12,142 nt of DNA from an uncultured Lachnoclostridium sp. (GTDB lineage: Bacteria; Bacillota; Clostridia; Lachnospirales; Lachnospiraceae): NCBI GenBank assembly GCA_958425285.1, contig CATZVV010000030.1, positions 1 to 12,142 of the forward strand, in the 5' to 3' direction. The translations under genes were made by a program, and so were the position numbers. This document shows, in pieces, positions 1 through 6,601 of this stretch. Every line of letters begins with the position of its first letter. Position 1 is the first letter of the stretch. The notes beneath the pieces were generated by a model that ran no database searches, was not told where the DNA came from, and worked only from the letters and a program-made list of their open reading frames with translations.

Positions 1-299
1 TTTTGTAAAATTAAAACCGTATGTTTGTGAACCATCGCTTTCTATCTATTTTGAAGGTTGTTCGAATGCAACTCTTGTAGTCAACCCCGTCCGGGTAAGA
101 CGGGGCGTGTAATGAAAAGAGAGTGTATGTTAGCTAAATCTTTGCTTTCGCAGGTGTCTAGCAAACCTAAGTTAAGTGTATGTTGCTTAACATGGTTTCA
201 TTTTATAAGAAGGATATGTCGCTTTTGTGTGTGTTCTGTGAAAAAAATGTGTCCTGGGGATTATGATGGGGTTTTTAAAGGAGGATTTTAACACGCAAA
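1..299 (+). promoter_or_regulatory. Gene-free, possibly structured leader of the thiW-thiM operon
   Basis: About 300 nt with no convincing gene precede thiW. Several stem-loops can be drawn on the + strand: GTTG/CAAC (57-60 with 69-72), a strong 7-bp GC-rich stem CCCCGTC/GACGGGG (85-91 with 99-105, 7-nt loop), a longer wobble-rich stem around 132-161 (GCTA/TAGC at its base), and GTTAAG/CTTAAC (171-176 with 186-191). A weak promoter-like pair, TTGCTT (183-188) and TATAAG (204-209), has a short 15-bp spacer. An AAAGGAGG lies at 277-284, 15 nt before the first possible ATG at 300. Thiamin salvage operons in Firmicutes are usually controlled by a TPP riboswitch, but its conserved CTGAGA and CCTGATCTGG-type blocks are not visible here. 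The leader may be a different regulatory RNA, or simply a long 5' UTR. The stems are seen; the function is inference. Confidence 0.35.
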
Positions 300-320
300 A
301 TGCAGAAGAAAGGAAATTCA

Positions 321-824
321 ATGAAAACAAATTATAAAAAAATGACGTTTACCGCAATTATGGCAGCGGTAGGATATGTGCTTTCTACATTTGTATACTT
401 TCCCAATATGGCACCATTTCAGCATTTTGTCAATGTAATTTGTGGTGTAATCCTGGGACCATGGTATGGGTTTCTGGCTGCATTGATTACAGGCATTTTA
501 AGAATCTTATCGGGACGCACCGTTCTAGCTATTATTGGTGCTGTTTTTGGTGCTTTTCTCGCAGGATTGCTTTATCGTCTGACAAAAAAAATGATATTTG
601 CGGTTGTCGGGGAAATCATAGGCACCGGCTTCATTAGTGCGCTGGTTGCCATGCCATTCATGAAGTATGGATTTGCAGAAAATCCGGAAGTGATTAATTC
701 TGTATTTTATTATATTCCGTTTTTTCTGCCGGCCAGTGTTGTAGGAGCATTGATGGGATATGCTGTCTTGCTTGTCTTAAAGCGTTCCGGTGCGCTTGTG
801 CGAATAAAAGATTTGTTGGGGTAA
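321..824 (+). CDS. thiW: ThiW: thiazole-specific S component of an ECF transporter
   Basis: A hydrophobic protein of 167 residues with about five or six membrane segments, few charged residues between them and a short basic C-terminus. This is the size and character of ThiW, the substrate-binding S component that works with the shared EcfA-EcfA'-EcfT energising module (not encoded here) to import the thiazole moiety of thiamin. The N-terminal stretch MTFTAIMAAVGYVLSTF and the segment FVNVICGVILGPWYGFLAAL are typical of ECF S components. I chose the ATG at 321 because GAAAGGAA (308-315) sits 7 nt upstream. An in-frame ATG at 300 would add seven residues but is 15 nt from its AAAGGAGG. thiM begins about 40 nt downstream, and this pairing is what points to thiazole rather than another vitamin substrate. 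Confidence 0.88.
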   Translation: MKTNYKKMTFTAIMAAVGYVLSTFVYFPNMAPFQHFVNVICGVILGPWYGFLAALITGILRILSGRTVLAIIGAVFGAFLAGLLYRLTKKMIFAVVGEIIGTGFISALVAMPFMKYGFAENPEVINSVFYYIPFFLPASVVGALMGYAVLLVLKRSGALVRIKDLLG

Positions 825-865
825 ATGTTGCGGAGCAGATTCTAATGAGTCAGGAGGATTTATTT

Positions 866-1642
866 ATGATACAGAAGATTCGGGAAAAAAGTCCTAGAAT
901 TCATGCAATTACAAACATTGTTACGGCAAATGATTGTGCAAATCTGATTTTAGCCGCAGGTGGCTCACCAACTATGGCAAGTGATTTGAGAGAGGCAGCA
1001 GAAATGACAGCACAGTGTCAAGGGTTAATTTTGAATATGGGTGCAGTAAGCCAGTTAGACTCTATGTTAGAGGCGGGAAGAGAGGCAGCAGCAATGGGAA
1101 ATCCTATTGTGCTGGATCCGGTGGGTGCGGGTGCTACGGAGCTGCGTAGAAAGAGTTGCTTAAAAATTGTAAAGGAACTGCCGGTTGATGTCATTTGTGG
1201 AAATGCTTCTGAAATTCGATCGATGGCGGAGGGGACGAAGAGTTTGTCAGGGGTAGATACTTTGGCAGCAGACAGCATTTCTGAAGCAAATATGCAGAAG
1301 CATATAGAAATTGCTAAAAAATTAAATAAAAGGACAGGGGCTATTGTAGCTATGTCAGGAGTAATTGATTTAGTTGTGCAGGGCGAACGTTTTGAACTGA
1401 TCAGAGGTGGCTCTTCATATTCAACCCGGATTACGGGAGCCGGATGTATGCTTACGGCACTGATAGCCGTTTTCTTGGCGGCAAAGGTAACGGATGAATT
1501 TTCTGCGGTTATTGGTGCGATGTCTTGTATGAAACGATGCAGTGAGCGGGCAGAAATTAAGACGGAGGCAAGTGGCGGGGGGACAATGGTATATCGGATG
1601 CATCTGATTGATGAAGTAAGTCTGGAAGGGGGTATTTCATGA
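866..1642 (+). CDS. thiM: Hydroxyethylthiazole kinase ThiM
   Basis: Phosphorylates 4-methyl-5-(2-hydroxyethyl)thiazole with ATP, giving the thiazole phosphate that ThiE joins to HMP-PP. This is the salvage branch of thiamin synthesis and is cytoplasmic. The 258-residue protein carries the family blocks in order: RIHAITNIVTANDCAN near the N-terminus, NMGAV, PIVLDPVGAGAT, VDVICGNASEI and, near residue 194, the RITGAGCML loop with the active-site cysteine known from the Bacillus subtilis enzyme. Length is normal. The ATG at 866 is preferred because AGGAGG (852-857) lies 8 nt upstream; an in-frame ATG at 845 would add seven residues with only a weak site. It follows thiW, and its TGA overlaps the next gene's ATG (ATGA at 1639-1642). 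No thiE or thiD is present in the window, so the rest of the pathway must be elsewhere. Confidence 0.95.
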   Translation: MIQKIREKSPRIHAITNIVTANDCANLILAAGGSPTMASDLREAAEMTAQCQGLILNMGAVSQLDSMLEAGREAAAMGNPIVLDPVGAGATELRRKSCLKIVKELPVDVICGNASEIRSMAEGTKSLSGVDTLAADSISEANMQKHIEIAKKLNKRTGAIVAMSGVIDLVVQGERFELIRGGSSYSTRITGAGCMLTALIAVFLAAKVTDEFSAVIGAMSCMKRCSERAEIKTEASGGGTMVYRMHLIDEVSLEGGIS

Positions 1643-3342
1643 GCGATTATGATGAAAAAGAGTTTTATGAATTACGTGTAGCAGTAAACTATACCGTTGA
1701 GGCAATGGAACGGCTATACTCCTGTTTGAGAAGACAGGATATTGGTCTTGCCATGAATGTGGTGTCCTGGCTGACAACGCAATTAGAACAGGCTCTTAGT
1801 TGTTTGAAAGATAAAGAGGCCGGTAATCAACTGCTTTCATTTTTCATGCAAGTTCAGGATGCAATTGTAAGGAAGGACTGGGCTTTGGCAGCAGACTATT
1901 TGGAAATAGGAATGCAGCCGATTTTGCTCCAAGTGTTAGAGGAGGGATTCCAAGCTTATCCAGATCCTTATTTTTGTGAGCATTGTTATTCGTTCCGGTT
2001 AAAAACGGTTATTTGGACAGATGCGTATAAGCATTATGCTAAAAAGAAAAAGGCAGATTTTAATAGGAGCCAATTAATTGATAATGGGTATCGGGTAGAA
2101 TATACATCATCAGGAGAAGTTACAGTGGCAAGGACAGGAAAAAGGCATGATTTCGAGACGGTTTATTTTCATTCTAATGTTTCCCCTTGTAGCAATTCAA
2201 GAGAGATAGCTGAGGGATGGCTGGATGAAAATGCAGACCGATATGTCGTTTTTGGTCTTGGAATGGGATTTCACGTTCGTGAACTGATGCTTGTGGATGA
2301 GGGCGTTCCTATTGATGTATATGAACCAGACTGCAATATGATCGAAACCTCATGTGCTTTTGTTGGACCCATTGGTATTTATGCAGATTCTCATGTTCGT
2401 ATTTATCATGATCCGGATTGCAGTGAATTTATTAAGGCAGCATTAGGGGAACACGTAAAGGTATGCCTTTTTGAGCCTGCTATTCATTGCCTGCCTGAAG
2501 GAAACTTAAAAGCTTCCTTTCAGAAGATGTTTTTGGAGGAGGATAATTTTAATCGTTGGAAAATTCAGATGAGCCGGAACTTTAGAATAAATAGGAAGCA
2601 TGTATCTCATCGCTCAGCACAATTAAAACCGAAATTTCAGGGGAAGACGATTTACCTTGTGGCGGGGGGACCTTCCTTAGATAAGAATATTTTAGATATA
2701 AAGAAGGCAGCAGAGCAGGGTATTGTGTTGGCGGTAGCTCGTTCGCTGAAGTATTTGCTTGCACATGATATAATTCCGGATTACTGTATTTTGACAGATC
2801 CGAAACCACCTGTCTATGAGCAGATTCGTGGTATTGAAACATGCCAGGTGCCAATGATTCTGCTTTCGACAGCATGGCGTGAGGTATCGGTATGTTATAA
2901 AGGAGAAAAGTATTTGATCTTCCAACATGGGTTTGAAAAAGCAGAGCAGGAAGCTCAGGTACACAAAGATATTTTATTAGAAACGGGAGGCTCTGTTGTA
3001 ACAACGGCGATTGAACTTTGTATTCGGATGGAATGTCAGAAAATTGTTTTCGTTGGATTGGATTTAGCTTTTACAGAAAATCGCACTCATTTTGGTGAGC
3101 ATGGTGGAAGAATAAGCGAGGATTATGCCAGAGTAGTGGAAGACATTTATGGAAATTTGATTCCTACGAGTGAAAACCTGAATAGTTACCGGAGATGGAT
3201 TGAAAATCGTATTGCCAGGGAAAATTCGGATAAAATTGAGTTTATTGATGCCACAGAAGGCGGTGCGAAAATTGCAGGGACAAAAATGATGACATTGCAG
3301 GAGGCAATCGATGAGGGGACATCAGTTGAAGGGAAAATGTAG
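1639..3342 (+). CDS. DUF115 / MptE-like protein of the motility accessory factor (Maf) family
   Basis: A 567-residue, probably cytoplasmic protein without signal peptide. The first ~130 residues look helical. A Rossmann-like segment VVFGLGMGFHVREL lies near residue 204. The DUF115 core follows: GKTIYLVAGGPSLDKNI near residue 340, PDYCILTDPKPP near 381, TGGSVVTTAIELC near 450 and VGLDLAFTENRTHF near 472. Bacterial relatives include Maf proteins, some of which attach nonulosonic (sialic-like) acids to flagellin in the cytoplasm; archaeal relatives are the pterin enzyme MptE. Neither flagellin nor sugar-nucleotide genes are in this window, so the acceptor and donor cannot be inferred. It overlaps thiM by 4 nt (ATGA), with a purine-rich GGAAGGGGG upstream, indicating translational coupling. 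Family membership is well supported; the precise activity is not. Confidence 0.82.
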   Translation: MSDYDEKEFYELRVAVNYTVEAMERLYSCLRRQDIGLAMNVVSWLTTQLEQALSCLKDKEAGNQLLSFFMQVQDAIVRKDWALAADYLEIGMQPILLQVLEEGFQAYPDPYFCEHCYSFRLKTVIWTDAYKHYAKKKKADFNRSQLIDNGYRVEYTSSGEVTVARTGKRHDFETVYFHSNVSPCSNSREIAEGWLDENADRYVVFGLGMGFHVRELMLVDEGVPIDVYEPDCNMIETSCAFVGPIGIYADSHVRIYHDPDCSEFIKAALGEHVKVCLFEPAIHCLPEGNLKASFQKMFLEEDNFNRWKIQMSRNFRINRKHVSHRSAQLKPKFQGKTIYLVAGGPSLDKNILDIKKAAEQGIVLAVARSLKYLLAHDIIPDYCILTDPKPPVYEQIRGIETCQVPMILLSTAWREVSVCYKGEKYLIFQHGFEKAEQEAQVHKDILLETGGSVVTTAIELCIRMECQKIVFVGLDLAFTENRTHFGEHGGRISEDYARVVEDIYGNLIPTSENLNSYRRWIENRIARENSDKIEFIDATEGGAKIAGTKMMTLQEAIDEGTSVEGKM

Positions 3343-4279
3343 GCAGAAAGTTTTGATTGGGTTTCAATGCCTTCCGGCCACGGTGCCGGCATTATTTTGT
3401 TGTTTTCTGTGGGGGAGTGCATTTCCCTTTATCAAACTTGGTTATCAGTATCTTTATATCTCATCCGGTGATGTGGGGTCGCAAATTGTATTTGCAGGGA
3501 TTCGTTTTATGATTGCCGGCATTTTGGTAATCTTATTTGGAAGTATAGCAAATAGAAAATTTTTGAGGATAACAGCAGGGAATGTAAAGCCTATTATCGT
3601 TTTGGCAGCGGTTCAGACGGTACTGCAATATTTTTTCTTTTACATTGGACTGGCCCACACAACTGGTGTAAAGGGATCTATTATAACCGGAGCAGGTTCT
3701 TTGCTTGCAGTACTTTTTGCCTGTCTGCTATTTCGTATGGAGAAGTTTTCATTTCGGAAGGTACTGGGATGTGTAATCGGCTTTGCCGGTGTTATTATAG
3801 TAAATTGGAGCAAAGAAACATTTTCCTTTGATATGTCACTATGTGGAGAAGGGTTTGTTTTCTTATCGGCTGTTTCATATGCATTTTCAACGATTTTTAT
3901 CAAACGGTTGTCACAGCAGGAGCGTCCAGAGACGCTGAGCGGCTACCAGTTTTTAACAGGTGGGTTTGTTTTGAGCCTAATTGGTTATTTATTAGGTGGA
4001 AAACTTGAAAAATCGGCATTGCTGCATCCGGGGGCACTTGCCGTTTTGCTTTACCTGGGTCTGCTTTCAGCAGTGGCATATACACTTTGGGGAATTCTTT
4101 TAAAAAGATATTCGGTAGGAAAGATAGCAGTCTTTGGCTTTTCAATTCCCGCGTTTGGGGTGTTGCTATCTGCATTCATTCTAGGAGAGCAGGGACAGGT
4201 ACTTGGAATATACGGAGTGGCAGCGGTTTGTTTTGTATGTAGTGGGATTTGGTTGGTTAATACATCCGCAAGGGGTTAG
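3311..4279 (+). CDS. EamA-domain (DMT superfamily) transporter
   Basis: A 322-residue integral membrane protein with about ten hydrophobic segments in two homologous halves (roughly residues 25-165 and 172-318), the standard architecture of EamA/RhaT-type drug/metabolite transporters. Recognisable signatures are FLWGSAFPFIKLG in the first segment, GLAHTTGVKGSIITGAGSLLAVLFA in the middle of the first half (written here only as the family hallmark region near residues 112-136), and AVSYAFSTIFIKR opening the second half. Family members export amino acids, nucleosides or other metabolites; the substrate here cannot be told. The ATG at 3311 lies inside the preceding gene (32-nt overlap) and is supported by AGGAGG at 3299-3304, 6 nt upstream. 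A TTG at 3353 is a weaker alternative that would avoid the overlap and trim a hydrophilic, family-atypical N-terminus. Confidence 0.88.
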   Translation: MRGHQLKGKCRQKVLIGFQCLPATVPALFCCFLWGSAFPFIKLGYQYLYISSGDVGSQIVFAGIRFMIAGILVILFGSIANRKFLRITAGNVKPIIVLAAVQTVLQYFFFYIGLAHTTGVKGSIITGAGSLLAVLFACLLFRMEKFSFRKVLGCVIGFAGVIIVNWSKETFSFDMSLCGEGFVFLSAVSYAFSTIFIKRLSQQERPETLSGYQFLTGGFVLSLIGYLLGGKLEKSALLHPGALAVLLYLGLLSAVAYTLWGILLKRYSVGKIAVFGFSIPAFGVLLSAFILGEQGQVLGIYGVAAVCFVCSGIWLVNTSARG

Positions 4280-4340
4280 TAAGAGTTCACTATTAAATAA
4301 TAGAGGAAAGGTAAGCACAAGTTGCGATATGGTAAGTGAA

Positions 4341-5861
4341 ATGAAATATAAAAATCCAGTGGTTCCGGGATGTTACCCGGATCCAAGTATTTGCAGAGCA
4401 GGAGACGATTTTTTTCTTGTTAATAGTAGTTTTGAATTTTTCCCAGGGGTACCGGTGTCTCACAGCCGGGATCTCGTACACTGGAAGACGGTGGGACATT
4501 GTATCAGTCGAAACAGTCAGTTGAAGCTGGCTGTAGGGAGACAGAATAATTCTGGAATTTATGCCCCTTCGATACGGTACCACGATGGAATCTTTTATAT
4601 GATTACGACCAACGTATCGGAAAGGGGAGAGGATAAGGGAAATTTTTATGTATGGACAGAGGATCCATTTGGAGAGTGGTCAGATCCTATATTTTTAAAT
4701 ACGCCGGGCATTGATCCATCTTTGTTTTTTGACGAAGATGGGAAGTCTTATTATATTGGCACTTGCCCAGAGGGTATTTATATTGATGAGATAGACCTGC
4801 AGGAGGGGAAAATAGTAGGACCTCATATTACGATTTGGAAAGGGACCGGCGGAAGTTATCCGGAGGGGCCGCATTTATATAAAAAGGATGGCTGGTACTA
4901 TTTACTGATTTCAGAGGGTGGAACCGAGCGGTGTCATATGCTTACGATGGCTAGGTGCAGAACAATTGATGGATTTTATGAGAGCTGTCCATATAATCCT
5001 GTAATGACGAACAGGAGTTTTCTTTTACCAATTCAGTCGGTAGGTCATGCTGATTTGGTCCAGGATCAACATGGAAATTGGTGGGCAGTTTGTTTGGGAA
5101 CCAGGACATTCTCCTATCCTCCAAAGCATAATTTGGGACGTGAGACAATGTTGGTTCCGGTGGACTGGAGCGGAGAATGGCCGATATTTGGAAATAATGG
5201 AAAGGTAGAAGAAGAAGTCGAGGTTTCTTGTTTGCCGTCAGAAAACGTGTCAGTAAAAGAAACTAACATGTCATTTGAAGACTGTTTTAATGGAGAACAG
5301 TTGGACCTGTCATGGAATTTTATTTATAATCCTAATTCGAAGCAATGGAAGTTGGGAAAAGAGGGGTTGGAATTATATGGAAATAAAAAAAGCCTGGCAG
5401 ATGCGGATGTAATTGCATGGATTGGGCGTAGGCAGCAACATCATGAAAGTACTACGCGCGTAGAATTGAGATTCCCCTGCGTTCAAGAGGGGGAAGAGGC
5501 AGGGTTAACAATATTTATGAATAACCGACATCATTATGAAGCTGCACTTTCTCAAAAGGATGGCAGAAGAAAGTTGATTTTTCGTCGGCAGATTGGCTCT
5601 TTACAAAAAATTGAAAAAGAAATTGATTATGATAATGATACGGTTGTATTGGAATTAAAGTCTAATCTGGATTATTATACTTTTAATTATCAGATGTCGG
5701 AACATGACAAGGTGAGAGAACTGGGCCGGGGAGAGGTTTCCTATTTAACAACAGAGGTAGGTGGCTCCTTTACTGGCAATTATATAGGGCTTTACAGTGT
5801 TGGAAATGGAGAGAAATGTATCACTCCTGCAATATTCAGAAATTATCACTATTTCACTTAA
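4341..5861 (+). CDS. GH43 family beta-xylosidase / alpha-L-arabinofuranosidase
   Basis: A five-bladed beta-propeller glycoside hydrolase followed by a C-terminal beta-sandwich, 506 residues, no signal peptide, so it probably acts on imported xylo- or arabino-oligosaccharides in the cytoplasm. With the ATG at 4341 the three GH43 catalytic carboxylates are all present: Asp14 in PGCYPDPSICR (general base), Asp125 in GIDPSLFFDEDG (pKa modulator) and Glu175 in GSYPEGPHLY (general acid). The order and spacing resemble the XynB/SXA type (subfamily 11). The sandwich domain begins near residue 310 (SFEDCFNGEQLDLSWNF). The start is uncertain: 4341 gives the usual MKxKNPVxPG N-terminus but has a poor ribosome site, while ATG 4329 lies 16 nt after AGAGGAAAGG (4303-4312). 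It follows eamA by 50-60 nt on the same strand. Confidence 0.92.
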   Translation: MKYKNPVVPGCYPDPSICRAGDDFFLVNSSFEFFPGVPVSHSRDLVHWKTVGHCISRNSQLKLAVGRQNNSGIYAPSIRYHDGIFYMITTNVSERGEDKGNFYVWTEDPFGEWSDPIFLNTPGIDPSLFFDEDGKSYYIGTCPEGIYIDEIDLQEGKIVGPHITIWKGTGGSYPEGPHLYKKDGWYYLLISEGGTERCHMLTMARCRTIDGFYESCPYNPVMTNRSFLLPIQSVGHADLVQDQHGNWWAVCLGTRTFSYPPKHNLGRETMLVPVDWSGEWPIFGNNGKVEEEVEVSCLPSENVSVKETNMSFEDCFNGEQLDLSWNFIYNPNSKQWKLGKEGLELYGNKKSLADADVIAWIGRRQQHHESTTRVELRFPCVQEGEEAGLTIFMNNRHHYEAALSQKDGRRKLIFRRQIGSLQKIEKEIDYDNDTVVLELKSNLDYYTFNYQMSEHDKVRELGRGEVSYLTTEVGGSFTGNYIGLYSVGNGEKCITPAIFRNYHYFT

Positions 5862-5883
5862 ATAAAGTGTGGTAAGTGTTTTT
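5855..5883 (+). terminator. Weak hairpin with T run at the end of the GH43 gene
   Basis: CACTTA (5855-5860) can pair with TAAGTG (5873-5878), and five T residues follow at once (5879-5883). The stem is short (6 bp, AT-rich) with a 12-nt loop and overlaps the GH43 stop codon. It is a plausible but weak intrinsic terminator, placed sensibly between two convergent genes. Confidence 0.35.
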
Positions 5884-5898
5884 GGTAATTGCTGTATC

Positions 5899-6084
5899 TT
5901 AAAAAATGCCTTTTCCAATATTGCGCACGAGAGCTTCCATCTCCGCTTTGGTTTTGACTTCCCGTCCCATCTGTTCAACCTGGGCTCTTTTTTCTTGACT
6001 TAGGTTGGAGAAATGTTCTCTTGCCTCCTCATCCATAGCAAGGCTCATAGCAAGTCCGATTGGCATATTGTTATTTTTTTGCAT
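5899..6084 (-). CDS. Small conserved-looking protein of unknown function (61 aa)
   Basis: A short, charged, helix-prone protein of 61 residues, reading MQKNNNMPIGLAMSLAMDEE at its start. The central part is rich in Glu, Arg and Gln, and the C-terminal part contains the motif KTKAEMEALVR. No signal peptide or membrane segment is evident. The ATG at 6084 is favoured because the minus strand carries GGAAAGGGGATT just upstream; a TTG ten codons further out has no such support. It points toward the GH43 gene and is divergent from another small gene (6257-6472) that shares the KTKA..EA.VR motif. I have seen proteins of this look in Clostridia but cannot assign a function. That it is coding rests on the good ribosome site, its composition and the shared motif. 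Confidence 0.68.
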   Translation of the reverse strand: MQKNNNMPIGLAMSLAMDEEAREHFSNLSQEKRAQVEQMGREVKTKAEMEALVRNIGKGIF

Positions 6085-6142
6085 AATAATCCCCTTTCCG
6101 GGAAGCAGATTCAAGTGTGCTCCCTTTTAATTTATTGAATCA

Positions 6143-6162
6143 TATTATTTAGTAAAATAATA
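6143..6162. repeat. Perfect inverted repeat between two divergent small genes
   Basis: TATTATTT (6143-6150), the 4-nt spacer AGTA, then AAATAATA (6155-6162): 8-bp perfect arms. It lies in the 172-bp AT-rich region separating the divergent small genes, a position suited to an operator that could serve both. AT-rich palindromes also arise by chance, and no T run follows, so a terminator is less likely. Confidence 0.35.
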
Positions 6163-6256
6163 AATATTATGCAGAGCAGGTGTTCTTAATATTATTTTTA
6201 CTTTTAGATATGATGATATATAGGTATAACCTAGTTCACAGGGAGGTGGCAGGAGA

Positions 6257-6472
6257 ATGGAGCGGATTTCGGCAGGTCAGACAGAAAATTTTACCTATAC
6301 GAGGAAGGAAAATTCCCGGATTAAAATAAAGAGAAGTTTTCAGGCAGCATCCTATATTTGTAATCTGGTAAATGCTAAAACGAAAGCACAGGTGGAGGCT
6401 GTTGTTAGAATGGCAGAGACACAAGCACGGTTTATGCGTTCGACGGGTGCCACAGTAGATACGTCAGTATAA
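6257..6472 (+). CDS. Small protein of unknown function (71 aa) with KTKAQVEAVVR motif
   Basis: A 71-residue soluble, basic protein with no signal peptide or membrane segment. Its second half (residues ~38-60) reads as an amphipathic helix with KTKAQVEAVVRMAETQARFM. The start at 6257 is supported by GGGAGGTGG (6241-6249) 7 nt upstream. It is divergently oriented to the 61-residue gene at 5899-6084, which carries a closely similar motif (8 of 11 positions identical). A TATAAC (6225-6230) could be a -10 element, though no good -35 pairs with it. I do not recognise the family. The strong ribosome site and shared motif make it a credible gene; the function is unknown. Confidence 0.65.
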   Translation: MERISAGQTENFTYTRKENSRIKIKRSFQAASYICNLVNAKTKAQVEAVVRMAETQARFMRSTGATVDTSV

Positions 6473-6536
6473 AAAGGAATTGGAAACAGCTTCTATAATC
6501 TTCCAAATATATCAATTATTTTTGCTAAATATATCA

Positions 6537-6566
6537 TTGAAAGTCAAATAGAAAGAGGAGTATAAT
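6537..6566 (+). promoter_or_regulatory. Sigma-A-type promoter for the secreted repeat protein
   Basis: TTGAAA (6537-6542) and a consensus TATAAT (6561-6566) are separated by 18 bp, with an AT-rich surround. Transcription would begin near 6573, giving a leader of about 30 nt before the ATG at 6602, whose ribosome site is AAGGG at about 6589-6593. This is among the best promoter matches in the window. Confidence 0.72.
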
Positions 6567-6601
6567 GATTTGTGGTATAAATATAAATAAGGGAAAAAAA
6601 G

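Noticed and set aside
57..72. GTTGTTCGAATGCAAC, similar to a tRNA T-arm
   Set aside because: The stem-loop geometry is wrong (G where a C61 should pair with G53), and no acceptor stem, anticodon arm or CCA context is present.
58..291. A possible 77-residue coding frame in the leader
   Set aside because: It has no ribosome site, a Cys- and Arg-rich composition unlike a real small protein, and it covers the GC-rich hairpin and other stems.
828..844. GCGGAGCAGATTCT before thiM resembles GCGGAGCGATTCT in the MATE leader hairpin
   Set aside because: The match is short with a one-base gap, only the MATE copy has the pairing arm, and it is probably coincidence.
2582..3004. Long open frames on the minus strand inside the DUF115 gene
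   Set aside because: The + strand frame carries clear family motifs throughout, and the minus-strand translations show no recognisable domain.
6480..6506. TTGGAA/TTCCAA as a terminator after the 71-residue gene
   Set aside because: The 6-bp stem has a 15-nt loop, and the nearest T run is more than ten bases downstream.
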